Both the position numbers and the translations under genes were made by a program. Under the pieces are notes generated by a model. It saw nothing but the letters and a program-made list of their open reading frames with translations, ran no database searches and was not told the DNA's origin. Below, piece by piece: positions 1 through 10,189 of a stretch of 64,000 bases of DNA (position 1 is the first letter of the stretch; each line of letters starts with the position of its first letter). The DNA comes from Ascaphus truei (lineage: Eukaryota; Chordata; Amphibia; Anura; Ascaphidae), in contig CM071570.1 of NCBI GenBank assembly GCA_036426205.1, forward strand, positions 633,523-697,522, given 5' to 3'.

Positions 1-144
1 CATGTCCCACCAGATTTATGACTCAATTTTTAAGAGATTTTCAAGTTTATGAAAACCAGTAACTATGTCATATCTTGGTTCTTCTTCTATTGATTTTGTA
101 TGATTTAGAATACCCTTTGTTAGGGTTTTTATTTATTTTTTACA
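1..144. other. Unassigned left flank
   Basis: AT-rich sequence before the first recognisable element. I see no coding frame, repeat unit or RNA signature. It ends at a pyrimidine tract followed by TTTTTTACAG at about 134-143, which resembles a splice acceptor and may belong to the 5' region of the following Penelope-like element. Confidence 0.3.
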
Positions 145-472
145 GTAAAACAAGGACAAATCCCCCAGTAGAACCCTACAATAAACGCAACACAAATCAG
201 AGAGAACAGGATGGAGAACAGAAATGAAGAAATGGAAACAGTAGGTACCAGACACATACACCAAGATTAGAGCTAAACCATACATCAAGGGAAAACAGCC
301 GGGGACACACGCCTAGACTAGAAAGGACTGGGGCAGAGCAAAATAGTACTAGTCAGTCCCAAGGAACTGATACAATAAACACAGATAACCGAAGAGGGGC
401 AAGATTAAAAGAGTTCAGTGCTGTAATCCCATCACACTCAACTCCGGTTATTTTTTTAGGGAGGGAGACAAG

Positions 473-2362
473 ATGAACAGCAAAGGGTCGGACAGAACAG
501 GACAAAAACAACTCACATTTACTACAGGAAAAAACACTGCAACTAAGGAAAAAATAACCTGCATAGACAAAAAGGGAACTACGAAAGCTAGAAAAAGAGG
601 TTGCAGAGGGGACAAAAAAAGCTCAGCAAAAGAAACAAAGGAAGGAAAAGCTAAGAGCATATTTAATTTATCCTCACAAATCCTGAACCATATACAGATC
701 AGCATCTTGGAGAAAGGCCTGTCATTTGCCCCCACTAGCATCCCCAACCTCTTTAATCTGTTTATAGACCTACACAGATTCATTAGTAAACTAAACCTCA
801 AGCGACATTTTCTGAAAACCAAAAGGAATATATTGAACCGAAATATGAAGAAGGATTCAATCAAAGGGAGCAAAATTATTTGGACTATGATTGCATTGTT
901 AAACCATAATGGTGGACAAGATGCAGGAGAAACTAACACATTAGAGATAGAACTTGAAATAAATGTTAGGCGTACAAACTTCAAACCTAAGTCCACATTT
1001 TATCCCGCACATTCAAAGGGTCATAATATTGACGTGTTTCATCAATTCGTTTTTAAAGATTTTAAGAAAATGTATGAATCAGAAACAGATGTGTGAATCG
1101 GAACACAAATAGAGAAAACGGCCCTGGAAGATTTGAGAAATAACTATGATTTGGTCATATGACAAGCCGACAAGGGTGGAGGGATTGTGGTACAATATAT
1201 AATTGAATATATTAAGGAGGCCATGAGACTTCTAGGAGATGTTATATCCTATGTAGAGCTAAATTCTGACCCAATTTTTGGTTATCAAAAGGCATTAGTA
1301 GAACTTCTCAAAGATGGGTAGGAACATTTTAAACAAATCAGAGTATGCATTTTTAAATTTTCCTCACCCCAGAGCACCAATTTTTTATCATGTACCCAAA
1401 ATACATAAAAGCCTCACGGAACCGCCAGGGAGACCTATAGTCTCGGGCATAGATTCAATCACATCAAGCTTATCACAATTTATAGATTAATTTTTACAGG
1501 ATCATGTCAAAAATCTGCAATCCCATCTAAGAGACACGGGGCATTTGTTGGATCTTATCCAGAATTTTATATTGTCAGACGACCTGATCTAGGTCAATTG
1601 TGCTGTGTCGGCACTATTTCAGACAAGTGCCTGCATAAAAATTCTTGCTATTCTGATATTAAATCGGTACTCTAGCTTTTTAATGCGACACTAGTCATGC
1701 ACATGCTTTATTTATGTGATTTTTATTTATTTGGGGCTGTGGGTGTGGGGATCAAAACATTACGGTGACCTGCATAGAGCATGAGAAAGGGATGGAAGCA
1801 GCCAGATATGTTTTACAAAAAGATCTTTTAATGTGCCCAGATAAGACTGATTTTATTATAAATGGTATAAGATTCATTTTAACCCACAATTATTTTCATT
1901 TTGAAGGGAAATTTTACCAACGATGCTGTGGGACAGCATTGGGTACTAAATTCGCTCCCAGTTTCACCAACCTGTTCATGGGATACTGAGACGAACAGAA
2001 TATATGGAATAATAACCCATTTTTAGAAAATATACTGTTTTACAGAAGATATATAGATGACATAATGTATTTCTGGAAGGGGTGTGAGGAACTCTTAATG
2101 GATTTTATTGTATTTCTTAATTCAAAGTAAATGAATGTTAAATTTATATCAAAACATGATGCTCACTCTATAGACTATCTAGATCTAATTATTTTTTTAA
2201 TGAGGATGCCAAGATTTGTACAAAGACACACTTTAAGACTGAAGATGCGAACAGCTACCTACATTCTAAAAGTAACCATCTGAAAAAGTGGAAATCAAAC
2301 ATTCCATACGGACAATTTTTACGAATAAGAAGAAATTGCACGAAAGACGCAGATTTTGCACA
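473..2362 (+). pseudogene. PLE reverse transcriptase pseudogene (5' part)
   Basis: The longest intact piece is a 207-codon frame at 473-1096, rich in Lys and Thr at its start and then carrying FNLSSQILNHIQISILEKG, the conserved N-terminal block of amphibian-type PLE polyproteins. A stop at 1094-1096 and more stops follow, but RT motifs continue in shifting frames to 2362. The 1765-1989 piece holds the GTALGTKFAPS block. The YIDD catalytic motif is present at about 2050 in another frame. Family assignment is from motif order; it cannot encode one protein. Confidence 0.8.
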
Positions 2363-2365
2363 ACA

Positions 2366-5071
2366 CATATCATCCAGTTTCTTGGCTCCATTTCCTCTCT
2401 GAATGAAAAGAGTGAGCTGCTAGTTCTTGGGGATTTTAACTTCAATTGGCTTGACCCTAAAAACCACAAAATCCACACACAAATTAAATCGCTTAACTTA
2501 TCGCAACTCATTTCCCAACCCACACGAACAAACCTGAAATCACACAACCATTCCTTGCTTGACTGGATTCTCTCCTCAAATCCCAGAAGAATCCAATCCT
2601 CTGGCATCCTTCCTGACATTTTCAGTGACCATGCAATAGTGTACTTTGTAAGGAAAGTTAAACTGCCCCAAACAAGCCCTAAAGTTCTCCTCAATAGAAC
2701 ATTTAGACACTTTAACCCACAACAGTTTCTGGCTGACCTTACCAACTGCCCTTGGCACAGAATCGATTTAATTCCCGACCCTGATTCTGCGCTTGACTAT
2801 TTCCAATCCGAGTTCTTAAAACTCTGTGATACCCATGCTCCACTATGCAGAATAAGGGTACAGGGTGCCCACCTTCCATGGGTAACACCTGACCTTATAG
2901 CACTCTACCAGTTCAGGGATACCTTGTGGAAAAGCCACAAAGTAACTGGCACTACCATGGATCTCAGTCACTACAGATTCCTGCGGAACATGTGCACAAG
3001 GTATACAAGGCATGCAAAAGCACAATATTACTCTGACAATCTCCACCAGAATACATCAAACCCAGCTAACTTCTGGAAGGTTATCAACAACATATTCCAG
3101 CCTTCTTACCATCAACAACCAAGTAATATCACTAAGGGGGATATTACATATTACTCTGACAAATCCCACCGACATTGCAAATGCATTCAATGACTACTTT
3201 GTGGGGTGTGCTACTAACTTATTAATGAAATGCAAACCAAACCACAAACCTGAATCTCATCCTGGGAGTACCCATATAGCCCTACCCCCTCCCAACACTG
3301 CCCACAATTTTCAATTTGGTCCAGAATCTGAAGAGGAGATTACACAAGTGCTCCTCAAATTACAACTAAGCAGCCAATATGGACCTGACTTACTGCAATC
3401 TAGGTTCCTAAGACTTGGTGCCCCAGCCATTGCCAAACCAATTGCTTCCATAGTCAACTCTATCCTGTCTGCAGGCCATATCCCTAAGACCTGAAAAACT
3501 GCAAGAGTTGTCCCAATCTTCGAAAGTGGGGACAAAAACACTCTCTCAAACTACAGACCAATCTCCCTTCTCCCAATCCTATCCAAAGTCATGGAAAAAT
3601 GTGTCCACTCCCAATTAAGCGATTACTATACCAAGACAAATTTCCCTAGCCAATTCCAATCTGGCTTTCGTCCCAAACACTCCACCGTAACTACCCTGCT
3701 AAAAGTTTGCAATGAAATACAGTGTGGAATGGAACGTGGTCAACTCACTGGTGCAATATTCCTAGATTTTGCAAAGGCTTTTGATACTGTTGATCATGCT
3801 ATCCTGCTTAACAAACTCCAGAGCTCTGGAATAGGGAAGCCTGCTTTAAACTGGTTTCAGTCTTACCTATCAGGTAGATCCCAACATGTGTCCATCTCAG
3901 GCTCTAACTCCAACCCCCTGGATATCACCTGTGGCGTCCCGCAAGGCTCTGTTATGGGCCCCTACTCTTCTCAGTGTTCATCAATAATCTTCCCACAGCT
4001 TGTAAGGAAGCTTCAATACACATGTATGCAGATGACACCATCTTATATGCACACAGCCATAGCCTCTCCGACCTTGAACACGTACTTCAGTCTGACTTTT
4101 TGAGACTCGAAAACTGGATTTCCCAAAACAAACTGTTTTTAAACACTAACAAGACTGTAACAATGGTGTTTGGGACCAAGACTAAATTTTTAATGCTTCC
4201 AGCGACTGAGCTCCAGATTAGAACCAACACTAACACCACCCTAACTTCTGTTACTAGTTTTAAATACCTGGGCATGTGGTTGGGCTCCCACTTAACATTC
4301 GGAATGCACATTGATACCCTGACAACCAAGACCTATGCCAAACTAGGGGTACTTTACAGGAAAAAATCCTCCCTAATCTCCTGGTCAGAAAGCATATCAC
4401 ACAGAAGATGTTAATGCCAATTATTGACTATGGAGCAATAGTATATGGCTCGGCACCTCAAACCCACCTGAACAAACTTGACACCCTCTGCAATTCAATT
4501 TGTCGTTTTGTTCTCCAATGCAACTATAACACACATCACTGCGAAATGCTCAAAGAACTAGATTGGTCATCACTCGAGTCTAGGCGCAAAGTTCAACTTT
4601 CCTGTCTTGCCTTCAAATTCTTTATGGGCAAGCTACCCAGCTACCTGAACAAGCTCCTCACCCCTACCACATGCAGCACCTATCATCTGAGATCAGACTC
4701 CAAAAGACTGTTCATGGTCCCAAGACTCAACAAAGTATCCAGACGTTCCTCCTTCTCTTACCGTGCACCCCAAAACTGGAACAACCTACCAGAGACTCTC
4801 ACATCCATCACCAGTTTAAGTTCTTTCAAATCTAAGGCTGTCTCACATTTTAATCTGGTCTGTAATTGTGTCATACGCCCATAATATATATTTTCTTTAA
4901 CTGTGCACGCAATGTCTTGTATATAATGTATACCCTGTTAATTTATGTAACTGTATTTGTAACCATGTATTATTTGTCTTAACTCTGTGCCCAGGACATA
5001 CTTGAAAACGAGAGGTAACTCTCAATGTATCACTTCCTGGTAAAATATTTTATAAATAAATAAATAAATAA
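2366..5071 (+). mobile_element. CR1/L2-type non-LTR retrotransposon inserted in PLE 1
   Basis: A 5'-truncated LINE of about 2.7 kb. It starts inside the apurinic/apyrimidinic-type endonuclease, contains a reverse transcriptase and its C-terminal region, and ends in an untranslated region followed by a (TAAA)n tail at 5053-5071. PLE coding sequence lies on both sides, so insertion into the PLE is clear. The target-site duplication is not obvious. Exact family name (L2, CR1 or Rex1-like) is uncertain. Confidence 0.85.
2369..4884 (+). pseudogene. LINE endonuclease-reverse transcriptase pseudogene
   Basis: Frame pieces in order: 2369-3193 endonuclease C-terminus with LVLGDFNFNWL and the SDHAIVYF block; 3012-3494 linker; 3591-4103 RT core with FRPKHSTVTTLL, LDFAKAFDTVDH (catalytic Asp block) and CGVPQGSVMGP; 3974-4414 with the catalytic MYADDTILYAHS; 4408-4884 C-terminal domain. 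Defects seen: frame change near 3150-3195, in-frame TGA at 3492-3494 where the family probably has Trp, frame change near 3960-3975, and another near 4400. The protein would have nicked target DNA and reverse-transcribed its own RNA; this copy cannot. Confidence 0.85.
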
Positions 5072-5244
5072 TTAAAGAAAAAGTTTGAAGAGAAGGGATA
5101 TAGAAAAGAAGAAGTAGAAAGGTCCCTAATTAGAGCAAGAAACCTAAATAGGAATACACTCATAAATAAAAATAAAAAAGGGAAGTACTAAATGAAAACA
5201 AAATAGAAAAAAAGTCCCTATTCATTACAAAATATAATACTGTG

Positions 5245-6540
5245 GTGCCAGCCTTTATTCTAAAACTTCTCGGGGACGTGGCTGTTCCATGTCCTGAATG
5301 CCACGCGGAGTAAATGGTGCATCCCCCGTGCTCATGCTGCATTCGCGCCGCCCGGCACCCGTGGTTGAACTGTGGTTGATTCGCGGTTGATCCGTTTAAT
5401 TGTAATGGTTCAGATTTAATTGGGGCAATTCTTCGCGTATCCGCCAGGTGGCAGATATTCATGAATTGTAGTGAATTCTAATGTGTACAGTACATGTGCT
5501 ACAGTAATGTGTCGACTTGCAGGTGTTTAAAAAAAAACACAGTGGTCCATTGTGAATTGACCTTGGTACTGAAGAAGTTACTGTATCACACTGTCTTTTT
5601 CACATATTTTCTCACTGCACAATCGCCGGACGCAATGTGTACCAGTACACCACAGTACGTGTGCATAAAGAGCCGATTGTTGCTATTCATATATAACTTT
5701 TTCTGCAATGAATGCCGCAGCTGATAAAATCTCCACAGTTGGTGAAAATTATCAATTATTTATCTCAAATTATGACTTTTATCTGTCCTTTTGAAGTAGC
5801 CATGAACAAACATACTGTACAAATCTGGCACCACACCCCAATTCTCTCTTCTATCTCCGGGTGGAGGGTTGATGTGAAAAAAACACTGATCGTTACTTAA
5901 GGTTTGTCTTATCGAATGCTTCCACCCACGAACGTCAGGTGAAAATTTGTAAAAATCAGTTCAAAATGAAATATTCATATATTTCTGCTACAGTCACCAT
6001 GTTATCTGTTGCAGCATTAATTGCAGAACATATTGTATTGTATGTCATTATTTATATAGCGCATAAATGTACATAGCACTTATTAACTACATAATACTGC
6101 ATAACTACAGTCAGGTTTTTTATATGTGAACGGTGTACACATGGTGTCCAGTCCAGTCAGCCGTCAGCAATTGTGCATGGATACTGTAGAAATGTAGAAA
6201 AAAGCACAGAGCATTTTGTTTTATAAGTTTTTATTATGAAATGCCTACGTTTGATTAGGTCTTCAGCATCTTCAAGGACCAAGGTCGATTCACAATGGAC
6301 CACTGTCGTAGACTTGGTTTTTATCTGGTTTTTAAACACCTGCAGATTGACTATTTAATTTCTGCCACCTGGCGGATAAATGAAGAATTGCACCCAAATA
6401 AATCAGAATCCATTAAATTAAAACAGATCAACCGCGGTAAAAAGAGGTGTGCCTGGTGGCATGAAGACAGCATGAATACCGCGTGGAATACAGCAGAGCA
6501 CACGAATACGGCTCAGTGATATGTTCGAATAACAGCTGCT
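5245..6540. mobile_element. Long inverted-repeat (foldback-like) element
   Basis: Imperfect inverted arms of about 380-400 bp (about 5280-5660 and 6125-6520) surround about 460 bp. Matching blocks include CAGTGGTCCATTGTGAAT at 5540 against its complement near 6288, the CCGCCAGGTGGCAGA block near 5440 against TCTGCCACCTGGCGG near 6360, and GATCAACCGCGG near 6427 against CGCGGTTGATCC near 5382. Two small frames, one per arm, share VVHCE.TLVL only because the arms mirror each other. No transposase is visible, so it is a non-autonomous DNA transposon or foldback element. Outer ends are approximate. Confidence 0.6.
6024..6100 (-). repeat. L2 LINE 3'-tail fragment
   Basis: A short stretch (TTGTATTGTATGTC, then TTATTTATATAGCG and TGTACATAGC) that matches the 3' end of the L2 elements at 30443 and 51889 in the same orientation. 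It lies in the spacer of the inverted-repeat element. Fragment only. Confidence 0.55.
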
Positions 6541-7500
6541 GCATCTGTACAGTATGTAATTAAAATTAAATTAAAACATTGCTATAGCCTGCTAGAGATA
6601 TGCGCAGAAAGAGGGGCTGATTCTGTAAGCTCTCTCCCTCTCTGCACAGCTCTCCCACCCTGGTGCAGCACAGAAGGATTAACACAGCTGGGGTCCCATT
6701 CAGAAGCAGGGACCCCCTCCCCTCTGTATTAATCCTGATGGGAAACTGACCCCTGCTCTGCACTTCGCTGTGATCCCTCCACACTTTGTCTGCGGTTCAC
6801 CCGCTCAAGAACGGGGAAGAGTGGAGATGAATTTGACTGCATCTGTATACTGTAATATCTATCACAAGTGGCTTCAAGTGTCACACAGACATGTATATTG
6901 TATGTATAATACAACGTGTATAGTATTACACAAACATGTGTAGTGCACGTTTAGTGCCACTGTACTTTTAACATAATGAGTTATACAGACAGCATTATAT
7001 CCAATCTTCAAATTCAGAACCCAGAACTGCAAACACACCCCATCACCCCATTCTTACAAGCCCTCCATAAACTAACTGAATGTTCCCAATTTATAGGTGA
7101 TATGGACACACATTGGGGGTGCACATAAGATCACGTGTGAGTTGAGCTGTTTGTTTATTACCATCAACAAGGTAAACTTCACACCTGTGGACGTCTTAGT
7201 GCACCAATGAGCCATAACTACACCAACCAGTTATTATGCAAGGGTAATTACATTACTTAGGGCGGCTCTTGGGTCTTGGTTCTGATGGGTTTAATATACA
7301 TTTCTCAGTAGTTCTCAGGGTCCTGACAGCAATGGAGTAAACACATTTCATAATGATGCACAGGTCGTCTTAATAACGTGCTGTAAGATGCTTATTGTGA
7401 CATATTGCATTAAACAGCCCCAGGTCTGTTCCCTCTGTGTCCATAACTTCCCTTTTCCTTGTCCTGTCCTGTCCCCTCCCTCCCCTCTCCCTTGTCCTGT
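6541..7500. other. 5' flank of the WAP gene
   Basis: No gene seen. It holds one copy of a dispersed hairpin (6676-6735), then unique-looking sequence up to the promoter. The stretch 7440-7500 is CT-rich (repeated CCTGTCC and CCCTCCC), close upstream of the TATA box, and could be a promoter-proximal pyrimidine tract. No further factor sites can be assigned by eye. Confidence 0.4.
6676..6735. repeat. Dispersed hairpin repeat, copy 1
   Basis: A palindrome-like unit: GGATTAACACAG and GGGGTCCC on the left pair with GGGACCCC and CTGTATTAATCC on the right around a short ATTCAGAAGCA loop. The same unit recurs near 9953, 22684, 23397 and 33699. It could be a short hairpin transposon core or part of a larger repeat. 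Confidence 0.6.
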
Positions 7501-7520
7501 GACTGTGCCTTTTCACAGGG

Positions 7521-7527
7521 TATAAAG
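7521..7527 (+). promoter_or_regulatory. TATA box of the WAP gene
   Basis: TATAAAG in the context CAGGGTATAAAGCCC, 49 bp upstream of the start codon. Transcription would be expected to begin about 25-30 bp downstream, near 7550, leaving a 5' leader of roughly 25 nt. The position relative to the signal-peptide exon is the main support. Confidence 0.65.
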
Positions 7528-7575
7528 CCCAGTGTGTGACAGCACCGAGGACCAAACACAGCTCCAGAGACCAAC

Positions 7576-7651
7576 ATGACTCCAACCGCTGGCACCCTCC
7601 TTCTGGGGCTTGTTCTGCTCTCTGTGGCAACCTGGGCAGCAGATGGACCAG
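7576..7651 (+). CDS. WAP-domain peptide, exon 1 (signal peptide)
   Basis: ATG in the context CCAACATGA opens 25 codons (MTPTAGTLLLGLVLLSVATW, then AADGP) plus one base, followed by a consensus donor G|GTGAGTAA at 7651/7652. The hydrophobic Leu/Val core followed by small residues (TWAAD) is a typical secretory signal with probable cleavage after Ala. The phase-1 end joins exon 2 at 8817 to make Val. The gene would be exons 7576-7651, 8817-8957 and 17700 onward, giving a 73-residue precursor and a mature peptide of about 50 residues. The downstream intron is occupied from its first base by a minisatellite. Confidence 0.75.
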
Positions 7652-8655
7652 GTGAGTAACTCGGCAGGGAGATATGGGAGTGAGGTAAGTAACATGGCAG
7701 GGAGATATGGGAGGGAGGGTAGTAACACGGCAGGGAGATTTGAGAGGGAGGTGAGTAATATGGCAAGGAGATATGGGAGGGAGGTGAGTAAAATGCAGGG
7801 AGATATTTGAGGGAGGTGAGTAACACAGCAGGGAGATATGGGAGGGAGGTGAGTAACACAGCAGGGAGATTTGGGAGGAGGTGGGTAACATGGCAGGGAG
7901 ATATGGGAGTGAGGTGAGTAACAGGGCAGGGAGATATGGGAGGGAGGTGAGTAACATTCAGGGAGATATGGGACAGAGGTGAGTTAAACAGCAGGAAGAT
8001 ATGTGAGGGGGTGAGTAATACAGCAGGGAGATATGGGAGGGAGGTGAGTAACACGGCAGGGAGATATGGGAGGGAGGTGAGTAACACGGCAGGGAGATAT
8101 GGGAGGGAGGTGAGCAACAGAGCAGTGAGATATGGGAGGGAGGTGAGTAACATGCAGGGAGATATGGAAGGGAGGTGAGTTACACAGCAGGGAGATATGG
8201 GAGTGAGGTAAGTAACAGGACAGGGAGATATGGGAGGGAGGTGAGTAATATGGCATGGAGATATGGGAGGGAGTTGAGTAACAAAGCAAGGAGATATGGG
8301 AGGGAGGTGAGTAACATGACAGGGAGATATGGGAGGGATTTTTGTAACATGCAGTGAGATATGGGAGGGAGGTGAGTAACACAGCAGGGAGATATGGGAG
8401 GGAGGTGGGTAACACGGCAGGGAGATATGGGAGGGGGTGAGTAACATGGCAGGGAGATATGGGAGGGAGGTGAGTAACACAGCATGGAGATATGGGAGAG
8501 AGGTGAGAAACATGGCAGGGAGATATGGGAGGGAGGTGAGTAACACAGCAGGGAGATATGGGAGGGAGGTGAGTAACATGACAGGGAGATATGGGAGGAT
8601 GTTTGTAACATGCAGGGAGATATGGGAGGGAGGTGAGTAACACAGCATGGAGACA
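7652..8655. repeat. 33-bp intronic minisatellite carrying splice-donor sequence
   Basis: About 30 units of a 33-bp repeat (GGTGAGTAACA, CAGCAGGGAG, ATATGGGAGGGA). The array begins exactly at the exon-1 donor, so the functional donor is the first unit and nearly every later unit repeats GGTGAGTAA, a near-consensus 5' splice site. Since 33 is divisible by three, long open frames appear on both strands (11-residue periodicity); these are artefacts. A second, rearranged copy lies at 24527-25450. Confidence 0.9.
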
Positions 8656-8659
8656 TGAC

Positions 8660-8760
8660 AGCCAGATTCAAGAGCTGACACTCTAGGACCTTAAAACACG
8701 GCTCTGGGGTAACCAAGTGGGTTTAACCTTTATTATTGAGCCTGTTACCTCCTCACAGTC
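8660..8760 (+). repeat. Intron-1 block reused at other WAP fragments
   Basis: The sequence around AAGAGCTGACACTCTAGGAC and ACCAAGTGGGTTTAACC precedes WAP exon 2. It recurs inverted at about 24425-24510 and on + at about 60012-60100, marking pieces of the same ancestral locus. Confidence 0.7.
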
Positions 8761-8816
8761 ACAGACATGCAGATTATACATTGATGTAATCACACTGATT
8801 GGTCTCTCTTTTGCAG

Positions 8817-8957
8817 TGAAACTGGGGAAATGTCCCCCTATTACCATGTTGTGTGTGCAGCATTTACCAGAGCCCACGTGTGAGTGTGACAGTGACTGTC
8901 CTGGCAATCAGAAGTGCTGTAATCTCTGTGGAATTAAATGCTTGAACCCTTTACCAG
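8817..8957 (+). CDS. WAP-domain peptide, exon 2 (four-disulfide core)
   Basis: Acceptor TCTCTTTTGCAG ends at 8816 and donor G|GTAACG follows 8957; both ends are phase 1. The 46 full codons spell a WAP domain: KLGKCPP, then C12, then TCECDSDCPGNQKCC, then NLCGIKCLNPLP. The spacing matches the C..DSDCPG..KCC..CG..C signature of elafin/SLPI-type protease inhibitors and amphibian skin WAP peptides. It has nine cysteines rather than eight: an extra Cys sits in the C-E-C-D segment. The KCC-to-C spacing is one residue shorter than in elafin. Protease inhibition or antimicrobial action is the family expectation, not shown here. Confidence 0.85.
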
Positions 8958-9337
8958 GTAACGTAACAACATTATCTTCTTGGTTGGTGTGTGACGTGGG
9001 ATACTTACTCTGTAGTACACTATATTTATTTCATTACACATTAGGAGTCACTAATAATTTAAGTATATATGCTTGCAACCTGTATATGAACTGTGGGATT
9101 TCCAAGTCCTGGGTTCCAAAAGGCCAGATGGTCACCAGGCTTGGTGCCACTGTGTCTCCTCTGGTCCCGGACTTGAAAGCCTTAGGGATGGCAAGGTGTT
9201 AGGATAGGCGGAGTACTGGAGTTACACTCAATACCCCTATCCTGATAGCACAAAGGGCTATCCGGCCATCATTTGCCCAGCCCCAGACTATGCGGAGCCT
9301 GGAACAGCGGGGGGCTCAATATGCTAAGAGGCAGAGG
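8958..9337 (+). other. Start of intron 2 of the WAP gene
   Basis: Non-coding intron sequence directly after exon 2. It is duplicated in inverted orientation at about 23826-24205, and part of it (around the TCCGGCCATCATTTGCC block) recurs on the minus strand at 59150-59345. The 161-codon frame that runs from 8717 through exon 2 into this intron is an intron read-through, not a gene product. Confidence 0.6.
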
Positions 9338-9939
9338 TGCCAGGTTGGCGAATGCCCCTTAGCATAATTGAAATCAGTGTGCCCCCCCCCCCAGCTTCAG
9401 TATACAGGTAAATTGGTGATAGGCTGGCAAAGAAATTCCCACGTGCTGATTGGCTGTAGTAGTTTGTGAATGCGACTCCAAAACCTATAAGAAACTTTGC
9501 AGCCAATCAGGACCTCAGATTCTAAGCACCAAACCATCAGCGGCAAATTCAAAGATGCTCTGGAAGAAATAGACGCGAGCCGGCTAAGAAGATTTCCAGG
9601 CAAGAAATTTTCTAAGTCCCGCTTTTCAGGGGTCAAGTTATGAAAACAGAACGTAGCGGTCACGGCCGGAATTACATCCCGTTTTGAATTCCAGGACTTT
9701 TGTGAGTACCTCCCGGTCATTGGAAATGACTCGTACAGACTTCATTTTGTAGTCATTTGGACTAGTAAAGTTTAGTTCATTAGCCCAGATCCCCAGTAAG
9801 TGTGTTTTCTATTGCATATTGTGATCCATTGTGTGCATGTCTTTTCCTGGAATAAATTACAATTTATTTTACCTCCGTGTTTTGCTCAATCATATGATCC
9901 TGTTATAAAAGGTGTTAATAAACCTGGTCTCCCGTGACA
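9338..9939 (+). mobile_element. LTR-like dispersed repeat, copy 1
   Basis: A 602-bp block starting TGCCAGGTTGG and ending CCCGTGACA. It contains CCAAT-like boxes (GCCAATCAG), a TATA-like CCTATAAGAAA near 9484 and two AATAAA signals, one of them 22 bp before the 3' end. Related copies lie on the other strand at 22754-23322, 23467-23825 and 50908-51474. The TG...CA ends and promoter/poly(A) order suggest a solo LTR, but no flanking duplication is visible, so the class is tentative. Confidence 0.5.
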
Positions 9940-9952
9940 ATGATGCAGCCGG

Positions 9953-10009
9953 TTGTGTTCACACAGCGGGAGTCCCATTCAGAAGCAGGGACCCCCACTG
10001 TGTTAATCC
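9953..10009. repeat. Dispersed hairpin repeat, copy 2
   Basis: CACACAGCGGGAGTCCC pairs with GGGACCCCCACTGTGTTAA around ATTCAGAAGCA. Directly follows the LTR-like repeat, an arrangement kept in the inverted copies at 22684 and 23397. Confidence 0.6.
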
Positions 10010-10189
10010 TTTTAGGTCATTAGTCTCCTTACTGGGACTCTGCGAGCACACGGCATTAGAAACATGCCCGTGGTGGATTTCGTAAGGGCAGCGTTACCAA
10101 CCATGTGGCTACATCGGTATGAGCATTTTTGGGATCTTTGGGACATGGTGTAGATGGGTATGAATGCATACAAACAATAAAGATAATAC

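Larger units (their letters stand above)
145..5235 (+). mobile_element. Decayed Penelope-like element (PLE 1), interrupted by a LINE
   Basis: Plus-strand Penelope-like retroelement remnant. The N-terminal region reads through 473-1096. Frame-broken RT blocks follow: ADKGGGIVVQ near 1160, FYHVPKIHKS...GRPIVSG near 1382-1450, GTALGTKFAPSFTNLFMG at about 1930-1983, and the catalytic block YIDD near 2050. The motif IPYGQFLRIRRN near 2300 is typical of the PLE connector after RT. A LINE (2366-5071) interrupts the element, and PLE coding resumes at 5073 (KKKFEEKGYRKEEVERSLIR) until about 5235, where it is truncated before the nuclease domain. About 170 bp at 1590-1765 do not fit the PLE reading and look like a small insertion. 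There are many stops and shifts, so it is inactive. Confidence 0.85.

Noticed and set aside
7370..8716. Long open frames (up to 423 codons, SPISLPCYSPP-like) on both strands
   Set aside because: They follow the 33-bp repeat period, which is a multiple of three, and have no start context or homologous domain.
8717..9202. 161-codon frame containing the WAP domain as a single-exon protein
   Set aside because: It reads through a good acceptor and donor into intron sequence; the spliced three-exon model fits family structure better.
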